A stretch of DNA of 17,884 bases from Pseudomonadota bacterium (GCA_021817355.1 JAKAVI010000303.1:1-17884), one strand, 5' to 3'; numbered from the stretch's first letter, positions 7,907-16,841 are shown. The notes: a model not told the origin generated them from the sequence alone. Translations and numbers: made by a program.

Positions 7907-8275
7907 CTATTGCGCCATCAACGCCTCGCACTGCGCCAGCTGCTGGCGGCGCAGACGCTCCACACTACGGGGGGTGAACCCGTTTACGGTCGCGCGTTGG
8001 GCGGCATTGGCCGCCGCCTGGTGGCAGAAGCCCGAGGCTGAGGGGCTGCCGGCAGCCGCCACGCTGGCAGTCTGGTCTGCGCCCCTATGTGTCGTGTCGG
8101 CTTTGGCTGCGGCGCGGGTGTCCTTGGTGGCGCCATAATCCGCCTGAGCGACCTCGCTACGGGGTTCCCACAGGCGCGCAACTTGGTTCCAATCGGCATT
8201 GGTACAGCCGCAAAGCCCCAAGAACAGAACACAGGCGGCACCGGCGCGCCACACGCTTTTCATCCCAGGGGACAT
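7907..8275 (-). CDS. Small predicted lipoprotein, unknown function
   Basis: A 122-residue protein beginning MSPGMKSVWRAG, then a hydrophobic core ending in the lipobox LGLCGC, so the lipid-carrying cysteine is expected at residue 24. The mature part is short and low in complexity (Ala, Thr, Gln, Asp), with one clearer segment near the C-terminus from about GFCHQAAANAAQRATVNGF to the end. I do not recognise the family. The frame is open further upstream to 8365, but the ATG at 8275 has GAGGT five bases before it and puts the signal peptide at the N-terminus. An alternative ATG at 8263 is four codons in. It is convergent with the receiver-like gene, only 12 bases apart, and divergent from secG. 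Export to an envelope membrane is inferred from the lipobox. Confidence 0.72.
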   Translation of the reverse strand: MSPGMKSVWRAGAACVLFLGLCGCTNADWNQVARLWEPRSEVAQADYGATKDTRAAAKADTTHRGADQTASVAAAGSPSASGFCHQAAANAAQRATVNGFTPRSVERLRRQQLAQCEALMAQ

Positions 8276-8495
8276 GCAATACCTCAAAATTGATCGGTTG
8301 CGGCTCGTGTACTTAAGCCATGTTGCAGCAAGCATAAGCAAAGAACAGTCTAGCCCAACTGCCACGTTCGCAGGACCATAAGTTTTCGTTACCCCAAGCG
8401 GGATCGCCTGGCCACACCCGCGGCCGGCAGGGCGAGGACTTCCCAGGGCCGATGCTTTCGTCTAAGACGCCCCCTTCGCAAGTCCCGGAGCCACC

Positions 8496-8891
8496 ATGTC
8501 CACCGTCCTCATCATCGTCCAGCTGATCGTGTCGGTCGCGTTGGTGATCGTCGTGCTCATGCAAAAATCCGAGGGCGGGGCTTTGGGCATGGGCGGCGGC
8601 AGTGGTGGCGGCCTCTTCACGCCACGTGGCGCCGGGGATGCGCTGACGCGCCTGACCGCGATTTTGGCCGTACTGTTTTTTGTCACCTCCATGGCGCTGA
8701 CCATCCTGGCCCTGCACAGGCGTCCGCAGCACTCGATTCTCGATTCGTCGCATGCCAACCCGGTGTCGGCTCCGATCCCGAAGGCTCCCGGCAGCGCAAA
8801 CACGAAGTTCGGACCCAAATCTCGCGTGCCCGCCGTGCCCGGCGTGCCACAACCCCCAGCTCCGACCAAAGCGACCAAGCCCCCCAAATAG
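8496..8891 (+). CDS. secG: Preprotein translocase subunit SecG
   Basis: Accessory subunit of the SecYEG protein-export channel in the inner membrane. The 131 residues show the family plan: a first membrane segment at about 3-23 (VLIIVQLIVSVALVIVVLM), the conserved QKSEGGALGMGGG loop with FTPRGAGDALTRLT, a second membrane segment at about 54-73, and then a tail of about 55 residues rich in Pro, Ala and Lys that varies among alphaproteobacteria. GGAG five bases before the ATG supports the start. It precedes pyrG by 99 nt, the common alphaproteobacterial order. The divergent lipoprotein gene begins 220 nt upstream, so the gap probably holds both promoters. Confidence 0.95.
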   Translation: MSTVLIIVQLIVSVALVIVVLMQKSEGGALGMGGGSGGGLFTPRGAGDALTRLTAILAVLFFVTSMALTILALHRRPQHSILDSSHANPVSAPIPKAPGSANTKFGPKSRVPAVPGVPQPPAPTKATKPPK

Positions 8892-8900
8892 CCGGGGGGC
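8879..8900 (+). terminator. Inverted repeat across the secG stop codon
   Basis: GCCCCCC at 8879-8885 and GGGGGGC at 8894-8900 form a perfect 7-bp GC stem with an 8-base loop containing the TAG stop of secG. No T-run follows directly; the nearest is TTTT about 19 bases on. It could be a weak or factor-assisted terminator, or an RNA-stabilising hairpin between secG and pyrG. Confidence 0.35.
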
Positions 8901-8924
8901 AGTCGATCGCAGAATTTTACGTGA

Positions 8925-10619
<1,695 letters not shown>

Positions 10620-10788
10620 GCACGTTGGCGGACTTACGCCCAGAAGGTGTGAGATACGCCGCCTGGGAAGATGGCTCACCTAGCCAATGCTTGACCCGAT
10701 GGGACGGCCCGTGCCAGTTGAGACCGCGCGCACCGGTCGTGCCACGTCGGGGGCGCAGGGCAGGACACTGGTACGGCGTGATGTCAAC

Positions 10789-10800
10789 AAGGAGAACAGT
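10789..10800 (+). promoter_or_regulatory. Ribosome-binding site that sets a TTG start
   Basis: AAGGAG at 10789-10794 lies six bases before TTG at 10801. It is the best Shine-Dalgarno match near the DUF3126 frame and selects the TTG over the ATG at 10687, which would add 38 residues unlike the family. Confidence 0.75.
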
Positions 10801-11031
10801 TTGACCCGTAGTGAAATCTGGCGCCTCGAAAAATATCTGCGCAATCTGTTTCGTCTTGATACCATTACGGTGGTCGAGCGACCCAAACAGACCGATTCTG
10901 TTGAGGTGCACGTCAATGGGGAATTCATTGGCGTGATCTTCAAGGATGAAGAGGATGGCGAAACCTCTTACGCCTTCAACATGGCCATCCTCGAAATGGA
11001 TCTGCCACCGGCCCCAGCAAGCCGTAACTAA
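10801..11031 (+). CDS. DUF3126 family protein
   Basis: A 76-residue protein that begins (M)TRSEIWRLEKYLRNLF and includes FIGVIFKDEEDGETSYAFNM, matching the DUF3126 family of small alphaproteobacterial proteins of unknown function. The family is normally about 70 residues, so the start is placed at TTG 10801. This is backed by AAGGAG six bases upstream, rather than at the ATG at 10687. The product is soluble and acidic toward the C-terminus, with no signal or membrane segment. It follows pyrG by 181 bases, a gap in which I see no other gene and no clear terminator, and it ends 12 bases from the end of the convergent gene on the minus strand. Confidence 0.83.
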   Translation: MTRSEIWRLEKYLRNLFRLDTITVVERPKQTDSVEVHVNGEFIGVIFKDEEDGETSYAFNMAILEMDLPPAPASRN

Positions 11032-11043
11032 ACGGCGGGTGTC

Positions 11044-11790
11044 TCAGGGCGAGGGGTGTGCGAACCCCGCCATTAGGCGGGCGACATCCTGGGTAATCTC
11101 GCGCCACTGGCGCAGATAGGTGCGCTTGAAGCGATAGCTAAGGACGACGTGGTGCCCGAGGCGCAGGTCGCGCATGCAGTCAGGGGCACGGTTGGTGCGG
11201 GCCAGGCGCCAGCAGCGCAGTACGATGGTCTGGCCGTTGTATACGCCAACGTACAGGTCCTGGCCACGATAGCCATTATCGCTGCGGAAGCTGTATCGGA
11301 TCAGACCAAAGGGGCCAGCCTCACCTTGGGGGTGCGTGACATAGGTCAGAAGCACGCGGCGCAGCTGCGCACGTTCGGACAGGGCCAGGTTATTGGCCCA
11401 GATGCGAAGATGCACAACCCGGGACCTGGCGCTGTCATTGGCGAATTGCTGGGCCTGGCTCCGGCTATAGCCATGAAAATCCGGCATCAGGGCGGCAAGG
11501 GTAACCCGATGGTGCGGCCCGCTCTGACGCTCGCCGGAATAGACGATGAAATTGGCCGGGATGAGAAATCGCTTGCCGCCGACGGTGAGGGATACCGGCC
11601 GGGTGGCGGACGTCGGATCAGCCTGCGCCTCAATCCAGGTGATGGGAGTAGGAAGAATATAGTACAGTAAAACTAATGCAAATATAGCAGCGGCAATAAG
11701 GCAGAACCAAAGCAGGACCTGCCAGCCGGAATGCGGTTGTGCCGTTTTGGCGCATTCGCAATTCTGCTCTGATCCGCTGAGCGCGGTCAT
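11044..11790 (-). CDS. Membrane-anchored protein of unknown function
   Basis: I do not recognise this 248-residue protein. It has a cytoplasmic N-terminus of about 22 residues with two cysteines (NCEC), one membrane segment at about 26-46 (LLWFCLIAAAIFALVLLYY), and a soluble domain of about 200 residues that should face the periplasm. Visible elements are RPVSLTVGGKRFLIPANFIVY, LAALMPDFHGYSRSQAQQF, a predicted beta-rich middle (RYSFRSDNGYRGQDLYVGVYNGQTIVLRCW) and a closing helix (REITQDVARLMAGF). Two cysteines flank the C-terminal strand region and could form a disulfide. The ATG at 11790 is chosen because GGAG lies eight bases before it; an in-frame GTG three codons earlier has no such site. 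It stands alone, convergent with DUF3126 and divergent from the next small gene. Confidence 0.7.
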   Translation of the reverse strand: MTALSGSEQNCECAKTAQPHSGWQVLLWFCLIAAAIFALVLLYYILPTPITWIEAQADPTSATRPVSLTVGGKRFLIPANFIVYSGERQSGPHHRVTLAALMPDFHGYSRSQAQQFANDSARSRVVHLRIWANNLALSERAQLRRVLLTYVTHPQGEAGPFGLIRYSFRSDNGYRGQDLYVGVYNGQTIVLRCWRLARTNRAPDCMRDLRLGHHVVLSYRFKRTYLRQWREITQDVARLMAGFAHPSP

Positions 11791-11979
11791 CCTGTCCACT
11801 CCACAATACGTCTACAATGCACAGCCAGCCCCTGGGGCGCGAGTGTAGAGGCCGCCAAGCCGACAATTCCGCGCGGGCGTTGCAGGAAGTCCTCGCCTGG
11901 GGGAGAGGGACGGCCAAAGCCGAACCGCTGGCACAAGACCTGCAGCTCGTCCCCCAAGCGGTGTCAAAGCGGGATCCAG

Positions 11980-12273
11980 ATGAAAGACGTACTCATCCTA
12001 CTCTTCGCGGTTGCGAGCGGGCTCAGCGTCTCTGGGATCGTCGCCAATCTTTATCGGATCCTTGGCCGCAAACCGGAAACCCTCTCCGCGCGGGCGGCGT
12101 ATCTTGCGGTCATGACCGTGGCCGGGCCGAGCGTGCTCTTTGACAGGTCCATACGGCACTGGCGCGCCCAAGGCTGTTCGCCTCTCGCTCTTGTTATCGC
12201 CATGGCGATATCCGGTTACTGGAGCTTTGCCATCGGCCTGCTGGTGCTCTCTCTGCGCCTCGGCTTTCGCTGA
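11980..12273 (+). CDS. Small membrane protein, unknown function
   Basis: A 97-residue protein with two or three membrane segments: about 4-24 (VLILLFAVASGLSVSGIVANL), a weaker one at about 38-55, and 70-93 (LVIAMAISGYWSFAIGLLVLSL). The pattern GIVANLYRILGRKP after the first segment looks conserved and reminds me of small alphaproteobacterial membrane proteins annotated only by DUF number (possibly DUF6949), but I cannot confirm that. The ATG at 11980 has a weak GGGA site upstream. It converges on the PhoH-family gene, 31 bases away. The 180-base gap upstream must hold its promoter and that of the divergent gene. Confidence 0.62.
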   Translation: MKDVLILLFAVASGLSVSGIVANLYRILGRKPETLSARAAYLAVMTVAGPSVLFDRSIRHWRAQGCSPLALVIAMAISGYWSFAIGLLVLSLRLGFR

Positions 12274-12304
12274 GAAGCCACCGGACAGGCCGACGCCGAG
12301 GGGC

Positions 12305-13045
12305 TCACAGCACGGTAAGCATGCTCGCGACCAGAGGATGGCGCACAATGTCGGCGTCCGAGAGCCGCACGACGGAAATATTCTGTACCCGCTCCAGCCG
12401 TTCTGCCACCGGACCCAAACCGGACATGCCGGGCAACAGATCGGTTTGATCCGGATCGCCGGTCAACACCATGGTGGAGCGCCAGCCCAGCCGTGTCAGC
12501 AGCATTTTGATCTGAGTATAGGTGCAGTTCTGTGCCTCATCGATGACAACAAAGGCGTCATTGAGGGTACGCCCACGCATATATGCCACTGGCGCGATTT
12601 CGATGGTGTTGTCCGTGAGCAGAGCTCTTAGCCGCTTGCTTCCGATCCGCTCGGTGAGTGCATCGTAAAGCGGGCGTAAATACGGCGCGAGCTTTTCTTG
12701 CAAATCTCCAGGCAGGAAACCCAGGCTCTCACCGGCTTCTACTGCAGGACGGGAGAGCACAATGCGGCTTACCCGGTTCTGTTCAAGCGCCTCCACGGCC
12801 TTGGCAATGGCAAGATAGGTCTTACCTGTGCCGGCTGGGCCCAGGGCAACCACCAGCGAGCGCTCGTCGATGGCATCGAGGAGTGTCTGCTGCGCCGGGC
12901 TGAGGGCCCGGACATTTTTGACGTATTTACGGTCCCGACCGTCATCATCGCGCGGGCTCCAGCCCGGCGTATGCGGGAATAGGGTATGAACCTGTGCAGT
13001 TTCGTGAAGGTCGCCCTGATTGCGGCGCGTGGAACGCTTGGCCAT
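12305..13045 (-). CDS. PhoH family ATPase, short form
   Basis: A 246-residue P-loop ATPase of the PhoH family; members are linked to RNA metabolism and stress, with the exact role open. Walker A is GPAGTGKT at 69-76, Walker B is VVIDEAQN around 166-173, and LSRPAVEAGESLGFLPGDL, RGRTLNDAF and LTGDPDQTDL are typical family blocks. It is about 80-100 residues shorter than the PhoH that sits beside ybeY in many bacteria; the N-terminal domain of that form is absent and replaced by a basic 50-residue lead (MAKRSTRRNQGDL). This matches the second, shorter PhoH type common in alphaproteobacteria. No ybeY or miaB is nearby. A terminator-like hairpin lies about 50 bases before the start codon. Confidence 0.92.
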   Translation of the reverse strand: MAKRSTRRNQGDLHETAQVHTLFPHTPGWSPRDDDGRDRKYVKNVRALSPAQQTLLDAIDERSLVVALGPAGTGKTYLAIAKAVEALEQNRVSRIVLSRPAVEAGESLGFLPGDLQEKLAPYLRPLYDALTERIGSKRLRALLTDNTIEIAPVAYMRGRTLNDAFVVIDEAQNCTYTQIKMLLTRLGWRSTMVLTGDPDQTDLLPGMSGLGPVAERLERVQNISVVRLSDADIVRHPLVASMLTVL

Positions 13046-13404
13046 GACTACTCCTGGTCAATGACAAAAGAATCGCGACAAACGCAAAAAACCGACCCGG
13101 TACGAACCAGGCCGACATGACGGATGTAGGCGCACACTGTGAAATGAAGGTAACGGCAAATGGGGCGCGATCAGCTGCGGCGAAAAACTCGCTGTCGACG
13201 TCGGCGATGGATACAGTGCGCCAAGGCACCCGTTCCGTCCCTTTCCGTGCTCGCGAATCAATGAGCACTCCCCGAGCCTAACGTCTTTCCTTATACTCGT
13301 CTTGTCTCGAATGATGGCGCAAAGCGGTCTCTTGTATCCCCAAAGCTCGCCAAGCCGGCCATTGCCTGCCAAAATGCGGTACACGAAGTACTGGGAACCG
13401 AACC
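13046..13404. other. Gene-free gap between phoH and the carbonic anhydrase gene
   Basis: This 359-base gap has no credible protein gene; the minus-strand open frames in it are Arg- and Ser-rich and look random. It must contain the divergent promoters. Visible structure includes a terminator-like hairpin on the minus strand (13086-13114), the perfect inverted repeat GTGCTC/GAGCAC (13247-13252 with 13263-13268) and a TATACT element at 13292-13297 without a good -35 partner. The minus strand could encode a small RNA ending at the terminator, but no known RNA family was recognised. Confidence 0.5.
13086..13114 (-). terminator. Terminator-like hairpin in the phoH leader
   Basis: Read on the minus strand, CGGCCTGGT and ACCGGGTCG form a 9-bp stem (two G-T pairs) with loop TCGT, followed after one base by TTTTTT. 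It is the most convincing intrinsic terminator in the window. It points toward phoH, whose ATG is 41 bases beyond the T-run, and no minus-strand protein gene precedes it. Confidence 0.68.
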
Positions 13405-13935
13405 ATGCCGCTTTATGCCATTGACGATATCCATCCGGAGCTTCCCGACGGTCGGGACTTTTGGGTGGCCCCTGATGCCACGTTAATCGGAAGGGTACGC
13501 CTCAAGAGACATGCCAGTGTCTGGTTTGGCGCAGTGCTGCGCGGCGACAATGACTGGATCACGGTTGGCGAAAACAGCAATGTGCAGGACCTGTCGGTCA
13601 TTCATACCGACTATCATCAGCCCACGACGATTGGCCGTGATGTCACAATAGGGCACAATGTTATCCTCCATTCCTGTACGATCGGCGATGGTTCGCTGAT
13701 TGGGATGGGCTCGGTCATTCTCAATAGAGCCGTGATCGGCAGGAACTGTCTCGTCGGGGCCAACACCTTGATACCTGAGGGCAAGGAAATTCCGGATGGA
13801 GCCATGGTGCTTGGGCAGCCGGGGCGCGTGGTGCGGACGCTCACCGAGACCCAGTTGGCCATGCTCAAAGCTTCGGCAGAGGTTTATGTGCACAACTATC
13901 AGCGCTTTAGGGACCGGCTGAAACTGATTACCTAA
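13405..13935 (+). CDS. Gamma-type carbonic anhydrase family protein
   Basis: A 176-residue left-handed beta-helix protein of the gamma-carbonic anhydrase/YrdA family. Hexapeptide-like repeats run from about residue 22 to 140. The three metal-binding histidines expected in the family are present: His67 in SVIHTDYH, and His84 and His89 in IGHNVILHSC. FGAVLRGDND and NSNVQDLSVIH are typical, and VLGQPGRVVRTLT closes the helix, followed by a C-terminal alpha helix. It is normally a cytoplasmic trimer binding zinc or another divalent metal; many members have not been shown to be active on CO2. The ATG at 13405 gives the usual start. It is followed by the M1 homologue after 100 bases containing a hairpin. 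Confidence 0.93.
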   Translation: MPLYAIDDIHPELPDGRDFWVAPDATLIGRVRLKRHASVWFGAVLRGDNDWITVGENSNVQDLSVIHTDYHQPTTIGRDVTIGHNVILHSCTIGDGSLIGMGSVILNRAVIGRNCLVGANTLIPEGKEIPDGAMVLGQPGRVVRTLTETQLAMLKASAEVYVHNYQRFRDRLKLIT

Positions 13936-13968
13936 CCCCCTCGCACCTAACTCCGGAGTGCGCCGGGG
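13936..13968 (+). other. Hairpin after the carbonic anhydrase gene
   Basis: CGCAC at 13942-13946 pairs with GTGCG at 13958-13962, nested between CCCC and GGGG runs at the outer edges; the centre contains the 10-base palindrome ACTCCGGAGT (13950-13959). There is no T-run, so this is at best a weak terminator or an mRNA-end structure. Confidence 0.3.
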
Positions 13969-14035
13969 ATGAGATCGGGCAAGGATGGGGCGCATTGGGT
14001 TGTAGCTCAAAGGGAAGACAACAGGACGTGCCGTC

Positions 14036-16681
14036 ATGAGATTGAGGTTTGTATTCGCATTGTGGGCGACGTTGGCGGTTGCGCCAACTGGCATTGCGGC
14101 GGCGCCCCATGCGCCCGAAGGGCGACTTCCAGCTGATGCGATACCCTCCCATTACAGCCTCACCTTGACCATTAATCCGAAGCAGGGAGGCTTTCACGGT
14201 CACGACGAGATCAGTGTCCGGATCACGCATCCTCTGAGGACGATTTGGGTCCACGGGCAAAACCTTGACATTGAGCGGGCGTCCGTACGCCTGGCAAACG
14301 GCCATACAGTCACAGCACGATACCGGCAGATGAATCCGTCAGGTGTCGTCCTGTTACACTTTGTGGAACCACTGCCCTCAGGTCCGGCCACACTCTTGTT
14401 CGACTATCGCGCCCGCTTCAGTCATGGGACCAAAGGGCTTTCCCGGATCGTGCAGAAGGGCAATAGCTACGCGGTCTCGCGGTTTGGAATTGATGGCGCG
14501 CGGAGGATGTTTCCGTGCTTCGACGAGCCGGCTGACAAGGCAACATTTTCCTTGGCGATCAACGCACCGCAGGGCGATGTCGTGATCACGAACAGCAAGG
14601 TCACGTCGAGAAATCCGACTGGTGGCGGCATGGTGCACTGGGTCTTTGCTACCACCCCAAGGATCTCCCCCTATTTACTTGATCTCGACGTTGGTCCGTT
14701 CGACGTCATTAATATGGGATACATACCTGCAGACAAATGGCGCCATTTTCCCCTCGCGTTGCGTGCCATTGCACCCAAAGGCGAGGCATGGCAGATGCGC
14801 TATGCCTTATCGTTCACGCCAAGACTTGTCCTGGCGCTTGAACACTATCTCCAGATCGGATTTCCTTTCGCCAAGCTGGACGTGATTGCAGCACCTGATT
14901 TTACCGCCGGCGAAAACGAGAGTGCCGGAGTAATCACTCTGCGGCGGCGGTTTTTGCTCATGGGACCTCAAGGTCCGCTTATGCAGCGGCGCCACAGCCT
15001 TCTGGCTCAGGCGCGGGAACTGACACAGCAATGGTTCGGTGACATGGTTACACCTTTGTGGTGGAACGACAGTGGGCTCAACCAGGCCTTTACCAGCTGG
15101 ATGTCAGCAAAGCTGGCCAATTGGATCATGCCTCATTTTGCAATGTCGCGTCACGTTCTTGATGGTGGACTTGAGGCGATGGACCGCGATCAGTTGCCGT
15201 CGGTGCGCGCGGTCACACATCCGGTCAACAGTGTTGCCGAGGTGACTGATGTGTACGGTGCGGGCCCGCGCCACAAGGGTGCCGCCATCTTGGCAATGTT
15301 TGAAAATTACGTGGGAGAGCAGTCCTGGCAGCAAGCCATTCACGTTTTTTTGCAAAAATATGCTGGTGGCACCGCTACCCAGTCGGATTTCATCGCCACC
15401 ATGGCAGCAGCCACGCATCATCCGGAGCTGATCCAAGCACTTCGCAATTACCTGAACCAGCCTGGCATACCTGATATGAGCGTTGTGACGCGCTGCAGCG
15501 AGTCTCCGGTCCTTACGGTCGTGCAGTCGATGTATGCGCCGGTCGGGCTTATGGTCTCTGACCGCCAGTGGCAGGTACCCATGTGCGTGTCGGATGACAA
15601 AGGTACAGAACGCTGCCGCATGATCGGACGAACTGCAGACATCCGCCTTGGCAGTACATGTCCAGCCTATATCATGCCCAATGCGAATGGCCTCGGCTAC
15701 TATCGCTTCACCTATGACAGCAGGGGCTGGGACAGGCTGCTCAGAGCAGCTCCCAAGCTGGATGCGGCAGACCAGATCACATTTTTTGCCAACCTGCAGG
15801 CGGCGCTCGGGGCCGGTCAGCTTGATCCGCGCAAGTTTTTTGAGGCAGTCAAAATTCTGGCGCCAAGCGCTCAATGGGACCTGCTCCAATTGATGCGACG
15901 GGCGCTGCAACGAGACCGACTGACACTGCTTAAGCCGGAAGACATGCACGCGTACGAAGCTTTCATCCGCAAAACCTTTGGTCCCAGACTTGAGCGGCTC
16001 ACGCTGCGTGGATTTGGTCCGCCAGACGAGATCTTGACCCGGGCGGTGCTGGTCCAAATCCTGATAGAAGAGGGACACGATCCTGATATACTTGCCATGC
16101 TTGCGAAGGCCGCGCGGACCTACGCCGCGTCGGATGGGCGCAACCTTGGAGGGCTGTCCCCCAGCCTAGCCAGGCAGGCGATGCGCGCAGGCGTCATGGT
16201 TTACGGCTCCGAATTCGCGAAGTCTCTCATCGATGGTTTTCTTGCCTCACCGGATGATTATTTTCACCGCAGCGTCATTTATGCGGTAATGGGATCAACT
16301 GATCCGAACCTGCTTAAAGGTTTTTTTGACATTTCATTGTCATCGCCAATGAATTTCAGTGACATACGCTATTTATTTACCGATGCTCGCAACGAACCGG
16401 TGGCGCGTACACAGCTATGGAGCTGGTACGAAACCCATTATCAGTCGCTCGCGACGCGAATGTCGGGTGAAAGTATGCTGGTTGTGCCTGAGCTCTTCGG
16501 TAAGACATGCAGCTCCGCCATGAAAGCGCAATTGACCGACTTTCTAGGCCCCAGGGCAAAGGCCGTTCCCGGGCTTGCTCGCCAGTTGATGCTCACGGAA
16601 GAGCGTATTGATCAGTGCATCTCCTTGCGCGAGTCCAGGGGGCGTGCAATCCGGGCAGCGCTGCTGGCAGTTGGCCGGTAA
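14036..16681 (+). CDS. Exported M1 aminopeptidase homologue lacking zinc ligands
   Basis: An 881-residue homologue of M1 (PepN/puromycin-sensitive type) aminopeptidases. A signal peptide covers about 1-22 (LRFVFALWATLAVAPTGIAAA). The N-terminal beta domain follows (about 30-225), with GARRMFPCFDEPADKATF at 154-171 matching the family. The peptidase-like domain spans about 226-480 and an ERAP1-like helical C-terminal domain about 550-870, introduced by NANGLGYYRF. The active site is dismantled. GAMEN is GENES (292-296); HExxH is RELTQ (327-331), so both histidine ligands are Arg327 and Gln331; the third ligand, normally Glu in WLNEGF, is Gln350 in GLNQAF; and the catalytic Tyr is Arg412 in PRHKGA. 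Glu295 and Glu328 remain. Flanking WFGDMVTPLWWND is well kept. The frame is uninterrupted, so a non-catalytic role is likely. AGGA nine bases before the ATG supports the start. Confidence 0.9.
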   Translation: MRLRFVFALWATLAVAPTGIAAAPHAPEGRLPADAIPSHYSLTLTINPKQGGFHGHDEISVRITHPLRTIWVHGQNLDIERASVRLANGHTVTARYRQMNPSGVVLLHFVEPLPSGPATLLFDYRARFSHGTKGLSRIVQKGNSYAVSRFGIDGARRMFPCFDEPADKATFSLAINAPQGDVVITNSKVTSRNPTGGGMVHWVFATTPRISPYLLDLDVGPFDVINMGYIPADKWRHFPLALRAIAPKGEAWQMRYALSFTPRLVLALEHYLQIGFPFAKLDVIAAPDFTAGENESAGVITLRRRFLLMGPQGPLMQRRHSLLAQARELTQQWFGDMVTPLWWNDSGLNQAFTSWMSAKLANWIMPHFAMSRHVLDGGLEAMDRDQLPSVRAVTHPVNSVAEVTDVYGAGPRHKGAAILAMFENYVGEQSWQQAIHVFLQKYAGGTATQSDFIATMAAATHHPELIQALRNYLNQPGIPDMSVVTRCSESPVLTVVQSMYAPVGLMVSDRQWQVPMCVSDDKGTERCRMIGRTADIRLGSTCPAYIMPNANGLGYYRFTYDSRGWDRLLRAAPKLDAADQITFFANLQAALGAGQLDPRKFFEAVKILAPSAQWDLLQLMRRALQRDRLTLLKPEDMHAYEAFIRKTFGPRLERLTLRGFGPPDEILTRAVLVQILIEEGHDPDILAMLAKAARTYAASDGRNLGGLSPSLARQAMRAGVMVYGSEFAKSLIDGFLASPDDYFHRSVIYAVMGSTDPNLLKGFFDISLSSPMNFSDIRYLFTDARNEPVARTQLWSWYETHYQSLATRMSGESMLVVPELFGKTCSSAMKAQLTDFLGPRAKAVPGLARQLMLTEERIDQCISLRESRGRAIRAALLAVGR

Positions 16682-16759
16682 TTGGCTATCGTTCGATGCC
16701 GACAGGCATTGAGCCATAAGCGAGGCCGACCGCTACGTCATGACGGGCATTACCGCACT

Positions 16760-16797
16760 CGCCAGGCGTGAGAGACTGGCGTCACGTTCCAAATTTT
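16760..16797 (+). terminator. Inverted repeat after the M1 homologue
   Basis: CGCCAG at 16760-16765 and CTGGCG at 16776-16781 form a 6-bp stem with a 10-base loop; a TTTT run follows 12 bases later (16794-16797). The distance is long for an intrinsic terminator, so it could equally be an operator for the LysR gene downstream. Confidence 0.3.
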
Positions 16798-16798
16798 A

Positions 16799-16810
16799 TA
16801 TACTAATTAG
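16799..16810 (+). promoter_or_regulatory. Likely LysR promoter region
   Basis: An AT-rich patch before the LysR gene contains TATACT (16799-16804), a good -10 match, and the 8-base palindrome CTAATTAG (16803-16810). No clear -35 box sits 16-18 bases upstream. The palindrome could be part of an autoregulatory site, which is common for LysR genes. Confidence 0.35.
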
Positions 16811-16841
16811 TTCATCATTCTCTTGTATTTATGGATAATCT

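Noticed and set aside
11053..11068. GGGGT/ACCCC hairpin near the end of the unknown membrane protein gene
   Set aside because: It lies inside the coding region and has no T-run on either side, so it is not supported as a terminator.
11817..12143. Plus-strand open frame of 108 codons overlapping the small membrane protein
   Set aside because: Arg-rich product with no motif; it overlaps a better-supported membrane protein in another frame.
13996..14040. A tRNA-like stretch (GTAGCTCAAAGGG) before the M1 homologue
   Set aside because: It resembles a tRNA D-arm, but no matching acceptor stem, anticodon arm or T-arm with GGTTCGA follows, and it runs into the M1 start codon.
15104..16078. Minus-strand open frame of 324 codons inside the M1 homologue
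   Set aside because: Antisense to a well-supported gene, with no recognisable domain and a composition typical of a shadow frame.
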